Assembly (NCBI GenBank): GCA_944327465.1
Contig: CALVHH010000001.1
Span: forward strand, 97,330 to 161,329
Reading direction: 5' to 3'
Origin: an uncultured Clostridia bacterium
GTDB taxonomy: Bacteria > Bacillota > Clostridia > Christensenellales > Borkfalkiaceae
Length of the DNA stretch: 64,000 nt
This document shows positions 25,294-33,196 of this stretch, piece after piece. Both the position numbers and the translations under genes were made by a program. A model generated the notes under the pieces. That model ran no database searches. It was given only the letters and a program-made list of their open reading frames with translations, and had not been told where the DNA came from. The number at the start of each line of letters is the position of its first letter. Position 1 is the stretch's first letter.

Positions 25294-25718
25294 CTGCGCT
25301 CCTCCCCGTATTTTTTGGCGTTGTTCACCAGCTTTTCCAGCACTTCGCCCAGCTTTTCAATGTCTTCCCGGCTCAGCCCCGCGCATATCAGCTCCTTCCA
25401 CTCGTCGTTCACGGCGCGTATCGTCGGCATCAGCTCCTCCGCCTTCGCGGTCGGGTATATCCTGTACACCCTCTTGTCCTCCGCCGCCTGCTCGCGGCGC
25501 ACCAGCCCCGCCCTCTCAAGCGCGGCTATCTGCCTCGTCACGTTGGATTTGTTTACGAACAGCGCCCGCGCAAGCTCATCCTGCGAAACTCCGCGGTTGT
25601 TGCATACGTTGAACAGGTACTTCACCTGGTATCCCGATATGCCGTATCTTTTTAGTTTGTCGTCGCGGAACAGCGTTGTGCCCCGCGAAATGGCGTTCAG
25701 ATCCTTTAAAAAAGCCAT
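25290..25718 (-). CDS. MarR-family transcriptional regulator of the exporter operon
   Basis: 142 residues with a winged helix: GISGYQVKYLFNVCNNRGVSQDELARALFVNKSNVTRQIAALERAGLVRREQAAEDKRVYRIYPTAKAEEL is the MarR DNA-binding and wing region. MarR repressors are typically released by drugs or phenolics. First gene of a marR-ABC-ABC operon. RBS GAGGAGG. The promoter overlaps a GTTGC-N4-GCAAC inverted repeat, so autorepression is likely. Confidence 0.92.
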   Translation of the reverse strand: MAFLKDLNAISRGTTLFRDDKLKRYGISGYQVKYLFNVCNNRGVSQDELARALFVNKSNVTRQIAALERAGLVRREQAAEDKRVYRIYPTAKAEELMPTIRAVNDEWKELICAGLSREDIEKLGEVLEKLVNNAKKYGEERR

Positions 25719-25738
25719 GCCTCTGCCTCCTCAAATTA

Positions 25739-25752
25739 GTTGCATGCGCAAC
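25739..25752 (-). promoter_or_regulatory. Predicted MarR operator
   Basis: GTTGCATGCGCAAC: 5-bp inverted arms separated by four bases. It starts about at the predicted transcription start (+1 to +14) of the marR promoter, a position suited to repression. Confidence 0.65.
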
Positions 25753-25759
25753 CAATTAC

Positions 25760-25788
25760 ATTATATGCCGCCTTGCTCCGCGTGTCAA
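25760..25788 (-). promoter_or_regulatory. Consensus promoter of marR-ABC-ABC
   Basis: Minus strand perfect TTGACA (25783-25788), a 17-bp spacer, TATAAT (25760-25765). Confidence 0.85.
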
Positions 25789-25797
25789 GGCAAAATA

Positions 25798-25827
25798 AAA
25801 AAATAGTTGCGGCTGCAACTATTTTTT
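25798..25827 (-). terminator. Terminator of the two-component operon, sharing the MarR-site core
   Basis: A 13-bp stem AAAAAATAGTTGC/GCAACTATTTTTT with loop GGCT, T-tailed on both strands, just after the kinase stop. Its centre (25806-25819) repeats the GTTGC-N4-GCAAC pattern of the MarR operator. Confidence 0.8.
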
Positions 25828-25859
25828 ATTTTGCATATGTCGTCATGCGAACGCATTTA

Positions 25860-26888
25860 TTATAGAACAACGGTAAATTTCGAACCCGCGCCGAGCCGGC
25901 TCGAAACGCTTATCTCCCCGCCCGCCAGCGTGCATATCCGCTTGCATATGGCAAGTCCCAGCCCGTTGCCGTTGCCGGGCGTCACCTGGTAGTACTTATC
26001 GAACACCTTGTTCAGCGCATCTTCGGGGATGCCGGTGCCGCTGTCGGCAATGCACACCTTTGCCCTGCCGTCCGCGGCGCTCAAAGTTATCGCAATGTCT
26101 CCGCCCGCGGGCGTAAACTTTATCGCGTTTGATAAAAGGTTGAGCCACACCTGTTTTATCATATCCTCGTCGCCCGTATAGGTGACGGGCCCGAGCTCGG
26201 TGGATATGTTCAGCTCCTTCTTTTCCCAATCGCGCTGCAACAGCACTATGCAGTCTTTTAGCTGCACGTCCAGGCGGTAAGTTTTGCTTTCGCCTATGAA
26301 CTGCTGGCTCTCCAGCCGCGAAAGCGTCAGCACCGTTTCGGAAAGTTTCGAAAGCCTTGCCGACTCGTCGGCTATCACGGCAATGATCTTGCGCTCCTCT
26401 TCGGCGGTCAGCCCGCCCTCCAAAAGCAGGTTTGCAAAGCCGTTTATCGAAGCTATCGGCGTCTTGAACTCGTGCGAAAAATCGTGCACAAAGTCCTCGC
26501 GCAGCGCCTTTACGCTCTTGAGCTCGTCGGTCATCTTGTTGAAGTTTTCGTACACGGCGTTGAACCCGTCCAGGCTGCGGTAGGGTATTTTGGCGTTATA
26601 GTCGCCCGAAGCCACCTTGTTCAGCCCCTCTATCAGCTTGTTCGAAGTCTGCAGCGAGCGGTGGTTGATATATATCACCACGCACACGCACACTGCCGAA
26701 AGCGCGGGTATTATATATTGCGTTATCAGCAGCGCGTCGTCGGCTATGTGGTTTATGTTGTTGAAGTACTGGAACACCGCCACCACTATCTCGCCCACGG
26801 TCAGCGCCAGTATAAAGCTTATAACGGCAAGCACCCAGGCGTGGGCGTTTATCATGCGCTTTTTCTTTTTTACGGTATGCTTTTTCAT
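25860..26888 (-). CDS. Sensor histidine kinase with two close membrane helices
   Basis: 342 residues. Helices at ~17-41 and ~56-76 leave only a ~15-residue outside loop, typical of intramembrane-sensing kinases. A HAMP-like linker (HRSLQTSNKLIEGLNKVASGDYNAKI) follows. The HisKA box DFVHDFSHEFKTPIASI carries the phospho-acceptor His139. The ATPase domain has QVWLNLLSNAIKFTP (N box), IADSGTGIPE (G1) and GNGLGLAICKRI (G2). Its start overlaps the response-regulator stop. The signal is unknown. Proximity to a drug exporter suggests envelope or antibiotic stress, an inference only. Confidence 0.92.
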   Translation of the reverse strand: MKKHTVKKKKRMINAHAWVLAVISFILALTVGEIVVAVFQYFNNINHIADDALLITQYIIPALSAVCVCVVIYINHRSLQTSNKLIEGLNKVASGDYNAKIPYRSLDGFNAVYENFNKMTDELKSVKALREDFVHDFSHEFKTPIASINGFANLLLEGGLTAEEERKIIAVIADESARLSKLSETVLTLSRLESQQFIGESKTYRLDVQLKDCIVLLQRDWEKKELNISTELGPVTYTGDEDMIKQVWLNLLSNAIKFTPAGGDIAITLSAADGRAKVCIADSGTGIPEDALNKVFDKYYQVTPGNGNGLGLAICKRICTLAGGEISVSSRLGAGSKFTVVL

Positions 26889-27556
26889 TTTCGTATCACC
26901 GCCTTGTATCCCACGCCGCGAATGGTGACTATTTCAAACTCGGCAAAATTTTCAAACTTGTTGCGCAGCCTGTTTATGTGCGTGCGCACGGTGAACTCGT
27001 CGCTCTCCGAAGAATACCCCCACACGCTGTCTAAAATATTCTCCTTGGTGAATATCTTGCCGGGGTAGGACAGCAGCAGGTACAACAGCTGAAATTCCTT
27101 TGTCGGCAGTTCGTAAACTTCCTGCCCGCGGGTGACGGTGAACGACTGCTTGTCCACCACCACGTCGCCTATCGTTATTTTGCCCTCGTTGGCTATTTTG
27201 CTGCGTCTTAAGAGCGCGTCTATGCGCCAGGTCAGCTCTTCAAAGTTGACGGGCTTGGTCATGTAGTCGTCGGTGCCGGCTGCAAATCCCCTGCCCTTGT
27301 CGTTCATCCCGTCCTTTGCGGTCAGCATTATGACGGGCGTGTAGCAGCCCATCGAGCGTATGCTCTCCACCAGCGCATAGCCGTCCAGCCCGGGCATCAT
27401 CAGGTCGGTCACTATAAGGTCTATGCCGCCGTTTTCAAATATTTCAAGCGCGGCTCTTCCGTCGGCTGCCGCCGCCACTTCGTACTTGCTCTTCAGCCGC
27501 ATCGTCATCAGCATGCGCAGGTTTGCGTCGTCTTCGACAATGAGTATCTTTGCCAT
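26885..27556 (-). CDS. OmpR-family response regulator
   Basis: 223 residues. The receiver domain starts MAKILIVEDDANLRML and has the phospho-acceptor Asp in DLIVTDLMMPGLDG, with the T/K residues in MLTAKDG and MTKPVNFEEL. The C-terminal winged helix (KEFQLLYLLLSYPGKIFTKENIL ... TVRTHINRLRNKFE) binds DNA. First gene of the two-gene system with the kinase. RBS GGGGAGA lies before the ATG. Confidence 0.94.
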   Translation of the reverse strand: MAKILIVEDDANLRMLMTMRLKSKYEVAAAADGRAALEIFENGGIDLIVTDLMMPGLDGYALVESIRSMGCYTPVIMLTAKDGMNDKGRGFAAGTDDYMTKPVNFEELTWRIDALLRRSKIANEGKITIGDVVVDKQSFTVTRGQEVYELPTKEFQLLYLLLSYPGKIFTKENILDSVWGYSSESDEFTVRTHINRLRNKFENFAEFEIVTIRGVGYKAVIRK

Positions 27557-27599
27557 AAAATCTCCCCGGGCGCTGCGCCCGCAACTTTATCTGCCTATG

Positions 27600-27628
27600 A
27601 TTATACACTATCCCGCCGCGAAAATCAA
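27600..27628 (-). promoter_or_regulatory. Promoter of the two-component operon
   Basis: Minus strand TTGATT (27623-27628), a 17-bp spacer, TATAAT (27600-27605). Confidence 0.65.
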
Positions 27629-27693
27629 TCATTAAGTTTATAATCAATTTACTTTGGTGTCGTAAACTATGGCTAAATAAAAGGGGTTATTTT

Positions 27694-28857
27694 ATGGTTA
27701 TAGCAATAGTAAACGACCTTATCGACAACAAGACAAACGGCTCGGTCATCACCGCCATCCGCTTTGCCGAAGGCCTGCGCTCCCGCGGACACGAGGTGCG
27801 CATTATTGCCATAGGTGCCGAAGGCGAGCACGACTGCCCGGTAAAGGAGCGCTATGTGCCCCTTGTCACCGAAGTTTCGGCAAAGAACCAGGTAAAGTTT
27901 GCCAAGTTCGAAAAAAAGCGCATTGCAAAGGCGTTTGAAGGCGTCGACCTCGTGCACTTCATCTTTCCGTTCAAGTTCGAAAAGAAGTGCAAAGAGCTTG
28001 CCGACGAAATGGGCATACCCACCACGGCGGCGTTCCACGTCCAGCCCGAAAACATTTCGTACAACGCCCACCTCAACTGGATAAAGCCCTTCAATTCGTT
28101 TGTGTATTTCTACTTCCGCCAAAAGTTTTACAGGCATTTCAGGCGCGTGCACTGCCCTTCGGCGTTCATAGCCGGGCAGCTCGCGGCGCACGGCTACAAA
28201 AACGAGCTGTATGTCATATCCAACGGCTACGACCCCGCCTTCGTGCCCGCGCAAGCCGATAAGCCGAAAAACGAAAAGTTCGAAATAATAATGACGGGCA
28301 GGCTCGCGCCCGAAAAGAACCAGCAGGTGCTCATAAAGGCGGTGGCGCTTTCAAAGCACGCCGGCAGTATACACCTCACCCTCCTCGGCAACGGTCCCAA
28401 AAAGAAGTCGCTGCAAAAGCTCGCCGCAAAGCTGGGCGTCGACGTCACGTTCGACTTTTTAAAGAAGGAGGACCTCATTAAAAAGCTGCAGTCGGGCGAC
28501 CTCTACGTGCACGCCGCCACCGTGGAGATAGAGGCGATAGCCGCGCTCGAAGCGATAGCCTGCGGGCTCGTGCCCGTCATAGCCGACAGCAAGGTTTCGG
28601 CAACGCCGCAGTTCGCCCTCGACGAGCGCTCGCTGTTTAAAGACAACGATGAGTGTTCGCTCGCCGAAAAGATAGATTACTGGTACGAACGCGACGACGA
28701 GCGCCGCAGAATGGGCGGTGTGTATGCACGTTCGGCGTACAAATACAGTCTGGAAAAGTCGCTCGAAAAGGCAGAAAGGATGTTTGCAGACGAAATAATG
28801 GACCACTCGGAGCGCTCGGGCGAATTCGCCCTTGTGCCCGCCGCGCAGAAAAATTGA
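27694..28857 (+). CDS. GT4-family glycosyltransferase
   Basis: 387 residues, two-domain GT-B fold. The N-terminal domain begins MVIAIVNDLIDNKTNGSVIT. The C-terminal domain has EIIMTGRLAPEKNQQVLIKAV and the E-x7-E motif in VEIEAIAALEAIACGLVPV. Related enzymes transfer glucose from a nucleotide sugar to diacylglycerol or cell-wall precursors. The acceptor here is not known. AAAGGGG precedes the ATG. It is divergent from the two-component system and stands alone. Confidence 0.85.
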   Translation: MVIAIVNDLIDNKTNGSVITAIRFAEGLRSRGHEVRIIAIGAEGEHDCPVKERYVPLVTEVSAKNQVKFAKFEKKRIAKAFEGVDLVHFIFPFKFEKKCKELADEMGIPTTAAFHVQPENISYNAHLNWIKPFNSFVYFYFRQKFYRHFRRVHCPSAFIAGQLAAHGYKNELYVISNGYDPAFVPAQADKPKNEKFEIIMTGRLAPEKNQQVLIKAVALSKHAGSIHLTLLGNGPKKKSLQKLAAKLGVDVTFDFLKKEDLIKKLQSGDLYVHAATVEIEAIAALEAIACGLVPVIADSKVSATPQFALDERSLFKDNDECSLAEKIDYWYERDDERRRMGGVYARSAYKYSLEKSLEKAERMFADEIMDHSERSGEFALVPAAQKN

Positions 28858-28908
28858 AGATGGATGCGGCGGCGGAAGCAGCGCTGCGTCCGCCGCCGCT
28901 CATGCCGC

Positions 28909-28958
28909 AAACATATCGCCCCCTCACGAAAAATTTTTCGTGAGGGGGCGATATGTTT
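28909..28958. terminator. Perfect 50-bp palindrome, bidirectional terminator
   Basis: Two 25-base arms with no loop, centred at A5T5 (28929-28938), with TTT tails on both strands. It separates the convergent glycosyltransferase and the 28961 gene. Confidence 0.85.
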
Positions 28959-28960
28959 TA

Positions 28961-29323
28961 TTATTTTACTTCTTTAAATACCAGTTTGCACTTGGTGCCG
29001 TTTGCGTCGAGAGGCAGCAAAAACCACGCCTCGTCGCCGTTGAGTTTGCATTCGCCGTAGTCCTTTACGTCCTTAATTACCACCGTTTCGCCCTGCACGC
29101 TGTAGGTGCCTTCGGCAGGCTTGCGCGAGCCCTTGCCGTAAGTTACCGTAACTTTGTCGCCGGCGCCGAATTCCACCGTCGAGCCCTTGCCGAACTCATC
29201 TGCCATTGCCAAAAAGAATATAGCCGTCGCCTTTTCCTTTTCGCTCATTTCGGGCGCATATTCATATATATCCGCCGAAACATAGGCATATTTTTTGCCT
29301 GCTAAATTAATTGGTGTGCTCAT
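28961..29323 (-). CDS. Small beta-rich protein of unknown function
   Basis: 120 residues from the ATG at 29323 (MSTPINLAGKKYAYVS), which follows an AAGGAGG site. The frame extends to 29368 without support. The sequence alternates strands (KVTVTYGKGSRKPAEGTYSVQGETVVIKDVKDYGECKLNGDEAWFLLP), like the lipocalin-type lipoproteins at 10.4-11.4 kb but without a signal peptide. No family recognised. Confidence 0.65.
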   Translation of the reverse strand: MSTPINLAGKKYAYVSADIYEYAPEMSEKEKATAIFFLAMADEFGKGSTVEFGAGDKVTVTYGKGSRKPAEGTYSVQGETVVIKDVKDYGECKLNGDEAWFLLPLDANGTKCKLVFKEVK

Positions 29324-29442
29324 TGTTTTCCTCCTTGCGCGGGCGCACCGCAATTTGTGGGACAGCATGGCTGCCTTTTGTACATTATAGCATATTCGTC
29401 ACGGCAGGTCAAGTGTTGGCAATAAATGAATAAAAGAACGTC

Positions 29443-29484
29443 AAAAGCGGCAGCGGCGGGAGATATCCAGCCGCTGCCGCTTTT
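29443..29484. terminator. Bidirectional terminator near 29.46 kb
   Basis: A 15-bp stem AAAAGCGGCAGCGGC/GCCGCTGCCGCTTTT with a 12-base loop, downstream of the 29506 gene. Confidence 0.8.
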
Positions 29485-29505
29485 TGCATATGTCGGCGCA
29501 AAATT

Positions 29506-30063
29506 TCACGCCCTTTGCGCGTATGCCTGTATGTTCAGCAGCCCTTCGGCGTTGGCGGCAAACAGTGCGCATACCTCCTCCGTCCAGCCGAGCTCGACGG
29601 CGGCGGTATATGTGAACAGCCCGCTTTCGGGCAGTTCGGACTCGGTAACAAATGTCAGCCTGCAGCCGAACCCCTCGCCGCTGCACTCTACGGCTGCCGC
29701 GGCGCCGTCGATTGTGCACGCCGCCCCTCTCAGCGCATATGCTGCGGCGTCGGCGTCGCCCGCGGCGGAGGGCATATAGCTTATTGTGGTCACTATCTTT
29801 GCATCCGCGCCCGCCTGCTTTTTGAGCGCCGCGCAGTCTATCGTGTAGCTTATTTCAAGCGGCGAACAGCCGTTCTCGTCGCCCGCAGGCTCCTTTACGG
29901 CAATCGAAAGGTATGTTTCGGCTATGTTCGTGCCTGCGGACAGCACCGGTATATCCGTGCCTGCGGCAAGCACCGCGGTGTATGCGGCAAAGCATGCGGC
30001 GGTCAGCGCCAGGCATACCGCCAGCGCACAGGCTACGGGTTTTATCTTATTCATGTGGAGCAT
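29506..30063 (-). CDS. Secreted protein of unknown function
   Basis: 185 residues from the ATG at 30063, which has a GGAGG site. The N-terminus MNKIKPVACALAVCLALTAACFAAYTAVLAAG is a signal peptide or anchor. The remainder (IAETYLSIAVKEPAGDENGCSPLEISYTIDCAALKK...) is beta-rich with several cysteines. The position and look resemble camelysin/TasA-type secreted proteins, but the match is not firm. Preceded by a TTGCAC/TATAAT promoter and a long leader. Confidence 0.6.
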   Translation of the reverse strand: MLHMNKIKPVACALAVCLALTAACFAAYTAVLAAGTDIPVLSAGTNIAETYLSIAVKEPAGDENGCSPLEISYTIDCAALKKQAGADAKIVTTISYMPSAAGDADAAAYALRGAACTIDGAAAAVECSGEGFGCRLTFVTESELPESGLFTYTAAVELGWTEEVCALFAANAEGLLNIQAYAQRA

Positions 30064-30156
30064 CGTGCCTCCGTCGTCTTTAAGTTTTCTCCGCGGTCGG
30101 GCGTCTACGGGACCGCAGCGTCGGTATCTGCATTGTAATTTGGTTCCGATGCTGTA

Positions 30157-30186
30157 ATTATAACATTTCGCCCGCGTGCGGTGCAA
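30157..30186 (-). promoter_or_regulatory. Promoter of the 29506 gene
   Basis: Minus strand TTGCAC (30181-30186), an 18-bp spacer, TATAAT (30157-30162). Predicts an ~85-base leader. Confidence 0.6.
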
Positions 30187-30305
30187 TAGTTTGCGCCGCC
30201 GTTTGTATACATTTTTATGTAATTTTTGCGGATAACTGCACAGTTATGGCAAAAAATCAAGATAACTTGTTTAAAACAACATATTCCTTCCGCTTCCCAA
30301 ATGTT

Positions 30306-30338
30306 AACCCGTCCCCCAAAATCCCCGGCGGACGGGTT
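30306..30338 (-). terminator. Hairpin after the 30348 gene
   Basis: AACCCGTCC pairs with GGACGGGTT around a C-rich loop, ten bases past the stop codon. Confidence 0.6.
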
Positions 30339-30347
30339 TAGTTCTAA

Positions 30348-30836
30348 TTACCTTTTTATAAGCTTCAAGTCCTCCTCGCGGACGGGCACGGCGGCAAAAT
30401 CGGCGCCTGTTTCGTCGGAAAAATAGACCTGCCAGCAGCCGCGTATTTTTTCGGGATTTAAAATCGTGCCGCACATGCCTTTATGCACGCCTTCGTCGGC
30501 ATATTCTTTCCGATCAACGGTGAGCTCTACAAAGTCATATTCCTGCAACTCCGTCTTAGAGAACGATAGCTTTTTCGCAGGATCCTGGGTTTTTAAAAAT
30601 GCAATAAATTCATCAAGAAAATATTCGTCGTGTTTGCCGTAAAAGTCCAGGTTGTTATTTTCTACCCATGCAAAAGCATAGTCGCCGATATCTTTTTTAT
30701 TAAAAAACAACACAAGGCTTTTATCTTCGCCATATTGAACTATTGCACCTCTGCAACCTTTATGAATACCTCGGTCGCTCAGCTCTTCAAGCTCCGCATT
30801 TAACAGAACATAGTCATAAAGTTCAAATTTCCTCAT
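30348..30836 (-). CDS. Protein with two tandem SH3-like repeats, unknown function
   Basis: 162 residues. Two related blocks are visible: YDYVLLNAELEELSDRGIHKGCRGAIVQYGEDKSLVLFFN (N-terminal) and YDFVELTVDRKEYADEGVHKGMCGTILNPEKIRGCWQVYFS (C-terminal). Both share the D-x-V-x-L ... GIHKG-x-x-G-x-I core of DUF4926-like small barrels. The gene is AT-richer than its surroundings and sits just downstream of hipBA, 46 bases from hipA. It may belong to the same mobile or accessory block. Confidence 0.65.
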   Translation of the reverse strand: MRKFELYDYVLLNAELEELSDRGIHKGCRGAIVQYGEDKSLVLFFNKKDIGDYAFAWVENNNLDFYGKHDEYFLDEFIAFLKTQDPAKKLSFSKTELQEYDFVELTVDRKEYADEGVHKGMCGTILNPEKIRGCWQVYFSDETGADFAAVPVREEDLKLIKR

Positions 30837-30882
30837 ACTACCCCCGAAAATACCGTTGTGCAGGTTATCTTGCCTAGCGGAT

Positions 30883-31980
30883 TTAATTAATATTTAAAAC
30901 TTCCTTGACATTCATAATAATCTTTTTGCACTTATCAATATCCAGAGCCGTCTGGCGGGCGACTTCCGGCAAATCCTTCTCCGTGGGATTGCCGCTGCCG
31001 GCTGCAGTCATCTCATGCTCGGCTTTATCGGGCGTACGAGTTATATCGTAGAATGGAGACAGCTTGTAGCCGTCCAACTTCTCGTCGAAAAGGAAGGCAA
31101 AATTCTTGCCATGGTCGTCCTTGTTGCCGTAAAATACGTTGAAACACATTCTGCCGAAAGCCTCGTAGCAATCGCGTTCATCGGCACATATACGCTGGGT
31201 AACCTTAATTAAGTGGATATAATCAAGGTTGGGAATTCTGTGCGAAGTCTCTAAAAGCGAGGAGAGCGAAATGGTGTGCACACGCCTTTCGGGCGTTCTG
31301 TCAAACCTCTTTGCGCCGAAATAACCCGAACAGCTTTCCGAAGGAAACAGTCGGCACTCATTGACATTCAGTCCGCACCTTTTGGCGGCAAGATTGGCTT
31401 TATACTCTTCCTCGCCTATATCAGGCGGGTCAAGGCGACAAGGGAATTTTACTATCCATTCCTCTCCGTCAATTTTAATGTGCGCCTTGGGGCGGGCGCC
31501 GCCGCTCGAACCGCCGAGGCGGTAAATTTCGTCCAGCGTTGCACTGTCGGCGTCGTCGTTTAAAATGTCGTTTACTTCCCTGCATATCCGGTCGAGCTCG
31601 ACCGTCTGCGCATAGTCCGGCTCGCCCTGATTGGGTTCAAAAGTAAGCCCGCCCAGCCCCTGACCGCTTATCAGCGTGAGCTTTGTGAGCGGAGACAGGC
31701 GGCTGTAATTTATGCCGCGCTTTGCAAGCATTCTGACGACGAGGAGCTCGCCCCAACCGTCGGGCAGACAGTCGGCGAAAACACCATACAGCCCCCCGAA
31801 TATATCCTTTCTATTGATAAAAACCCTGTCTTCGAGCGGCAGAGAAAATGGGGATATGTTGAAGCCGTTTTTCAGCCACTTTTCGTCATACTGAAAGGCG
31901 ATGCCCTCGTCAAGTTGAGCGAGATAGCCGACGATTTTGCCGTTGTATTTTACGGTGAGTTTTTTAATATCGGTAATCAT
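30883..31980 (-). CDS. HipA-like serine/threonine kinase toxin
   Basis: 365 residues. HipA hallmarks: N-terminal couple domain (YNGKIVGYLAQLDEGIAFQYDEKWL), PFSLPLEDRV and the Gly-rich loop GGSSGGARPKA (~157). The kinase core has FNVFYGNKDDHGKNFAFLF (catalytic Asp, His, Asn at ~285) and LSPFYDIT (metal-binding Asp). HipA kinases phosphorylate tRNA synthetases or other targets and cause growth arrest. Its stop-start overlap (ATGA) with the upstream HTH gene makes an operon of antitoxin then toxin. Confidence 0.9.
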   Translation of the reverse strand: MITDIKKLTVKYNGKIVGYLAQLDEGIAFQYDEKWLKNGFNISPFSLPLEDRVFINRKDIFGGLYGVFADCLPDGWGELLVVRMLAKRGINYSRLSPLTKLTLISGQGLGGLTFEPNQGEPDYAQTVELDRICREVNDILNDDADSATLDEIYRLGGSSGGARPKAHIKIDGEEWIVKFPCRLDPPDIGEEEYKANLAAKRCGLNVNECRLFPSESCSGYFGAKRFDRTPERRVHTISLSSLLETSHRIPNLDYIHLIKVTQRICADERDCYEAFGRMCFNVFYGNKDDHGKNFAFLFDEKLDGYKLSPFYDITRTPDKAEHEMTAAGSGNPTEKDLPEVARQTALDIDKCKKIIMNVKEVLNIN

Positions 31981-32270
31981 AATTTCAAGTCCCTGATGTT
32001 GGTGACGAGCGGCTTTTTGAAGAGTTCGTTGAAGTCTTCAAGGCAGTCGAGCGCGTTGGCGATTTTTACGAGCGAAAGGAGAGATATTTCGCCCGTCTGC
32101 TCAAACCTGCGTATCGAGCCATAGCTCACGCCCGTGCGCTCGGCAAGCTGCCTTTGGGTGAGCTTTTTTGCCTTCCTTGCCGCCTTTTCGCGCTTGACAA
32201 GCTCATATACCGTGCCCGTCAGCGACTGCGCCGGCACAAAATCGGATATATCGAAAGTGTTCTTAATCAT
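31977..32270 (-). CDS. HipB-like HTH antitoxin
   Basis: 97 residues with an Xre-type helix-turn-helix: KAARKAKKLTQRQLAERTGVSYGSIRRFEQTGEISLLSLVKIANAL. It should neutralise HipA and repress the operon. The ATG is nine bases after the -10 box. Two inverted repeats in the promoter are candidate operators. Confidence 0.9.
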   Translation of the reverse strand: MIKNTFDISDFVPAQSLTGTVYELVKREKAARKAKKLTQRQLAERTGVSYGSIRRFEQTGEISLLSLVKIANALDCLEDFNELFKKPLVTNIRDLKL

Positions 32271-32272
32271 AG

Positions 32273-32329
32273 TACTAATATTTTAGCAATAATTCTTCAT
32301 CTTGTCAACATATTGCCAAAATTTTAGCA
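32273..32329 (-). promoter_or_regulatory. hipBA promoter with paired operators
   Basis: Minus strand TTGACA (32303-32308), a 17-bp spacer, TAAAAT (32280-32285). TACTAATATTTTAGCA (32273-32288) covers the -10. TGCCAAAATTTTAGCA (32314-32329) lies just upstream of the -35. The two share TTTTAGCA and their centres are 41 bp apart, about four helical turns. Confidence 0.7.
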
Positions 32330-32431
32330 GTCTTAAACTTGTATTTCTGTAAAAACGCTGCTCATGTAATATCTGTGCGTTTTAGCGGAGCATTGCTGCG
32401 TTAGCGCGGCTGCAAGTTAAAAAAACGCAAA

Positions 32432-32454
32432 AAAGCACCCGTCAAGGGTGCTTT
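32432..32454 (-). terminator. Terminator of tRNA-Leu
   Basis: AAAGCACCC/GGGTGCTTT with loop GTCAA; on the minus strand followed by a T-rich tail. Confidence 0.85.
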
Positions 32455-32540
32455 GGTGCCGCTGACCGGAGTCGAACCGGTACGCCTTTTACAGCTCAGG
32501 ATTTTAAGTCCTGTGCGTCTGCCTATTCCGCCACAGCGGC
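32454..32540 (-). tRNA. tRNA-Leu (TAA)
   Basis: Acceptor GCCGCTG/CAGCGGC, D-arm TGGCGGAATAGGCAGACGC, anticodon stem CAGGA/TCCTG with loop CTTAAAA (TAA). Long class II variable arm, T-loop TTCGACT, encoded CCA. Confidence 0.95.
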
Positions 32541-32610
32541 ATATGTTTTTGAAGTTTTCAAAAGGATAAACGGCGGCATGCGGAGCTTGCGCCGCCGCTC
32601 CACAGCTGAT

Positions 32611-32639
32611 AGCATAACACTTTTGCCGCCGTTTGTCAA
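32611..32639 (-). promoter_or_regulatory. Promoter of tRNA-Leu
   Basis: Minus strand TTGACA (32634-32639), a 17-bp spacer, TATGCT (32611-32616). The ~65-base pre-tRNA leader carries a GGCGGC/GCCGCC stem. Confidence 0.7.
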
Positions 32640-32793
32640 TAATTTGTGTGGTCTTGCCGTTGTCCGCCGCGTTTTTTTGCCCGGATTTTCAGCGCGCGGC
32701 GCCGCCCGCCCGGCGGCTGCGGCTGCATAAAAGAATAAAATGCGGTCAGTTTGCCCGATTTTATGTAAAATCAAAAAATTTTATGCAAAACGC

Positions 32794-32822
32794 TTGCAAA
32801 TTTTTGCGGCGTGCGTTATAAT
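32794..32822 (+). promoter_or_regulatory. Promoter of the asnB-asnS operon
   Basis: TTGCAA (32794-32799), a 17-bp spacer, TATAAT (32817-32822). Predicts a transcript start near 32829, just before the T-box leader. Confidence 0.75.
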
Positions 32823-32849
32823 CATAAAAAATCGTCGAAAATTTATTTT

Positions 32850-33117
32850 TTCGGCTACCATGATTGCGATGAACGAGCGAGTAGCTTTGGAATGCTGCTT
32901 TCAGCGAGCGGATGACGGTGTGAGTTCCGCGGCAAGCGCCTCTGTGAAGAACCCTCGGGAGCAAGTCATCCGAACCTCGTGCGGCGGGCAGTAGGATGTC
33001 CGTCCGGCAGTACGATAACTTGCTCTCAAAGTGACTGCTTTGCAGTAATTTAGGTGGCACCACGGACAGTAAATTTTGCCCTGTTCGTCCTAATTCGGTT
33101 GGGACGGACGGGGCTTT
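32850..33117 (+). ncRNA. T-box leader, asparagine-specific
   Basis: The T-box sequence AATTTAGGTGGCACCACGG occupies 33048-33065. It is followed by a terminator hairpin (GCCCTGTTCGTCC with GGACGGACGGGGC, then TTTT, ~33078-33117). Upstream is a Stem I-like region. The codon AAC at 32950-32952 in GTGAAGAACCC is a plausible specifier. Asn specificity agrees with the downstream asnB and asnS. Uncharged tRNA-Asn should disrupt the terminator. Confidence 0.9.
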
Positions 33118-33196
33118 TCATATTTGCCGTTTTTGTGCAAAAAAATCCGTTCGCGCGGCAATATGCCGCGGTCAATACAGATAAGGAGGCAGAAAA

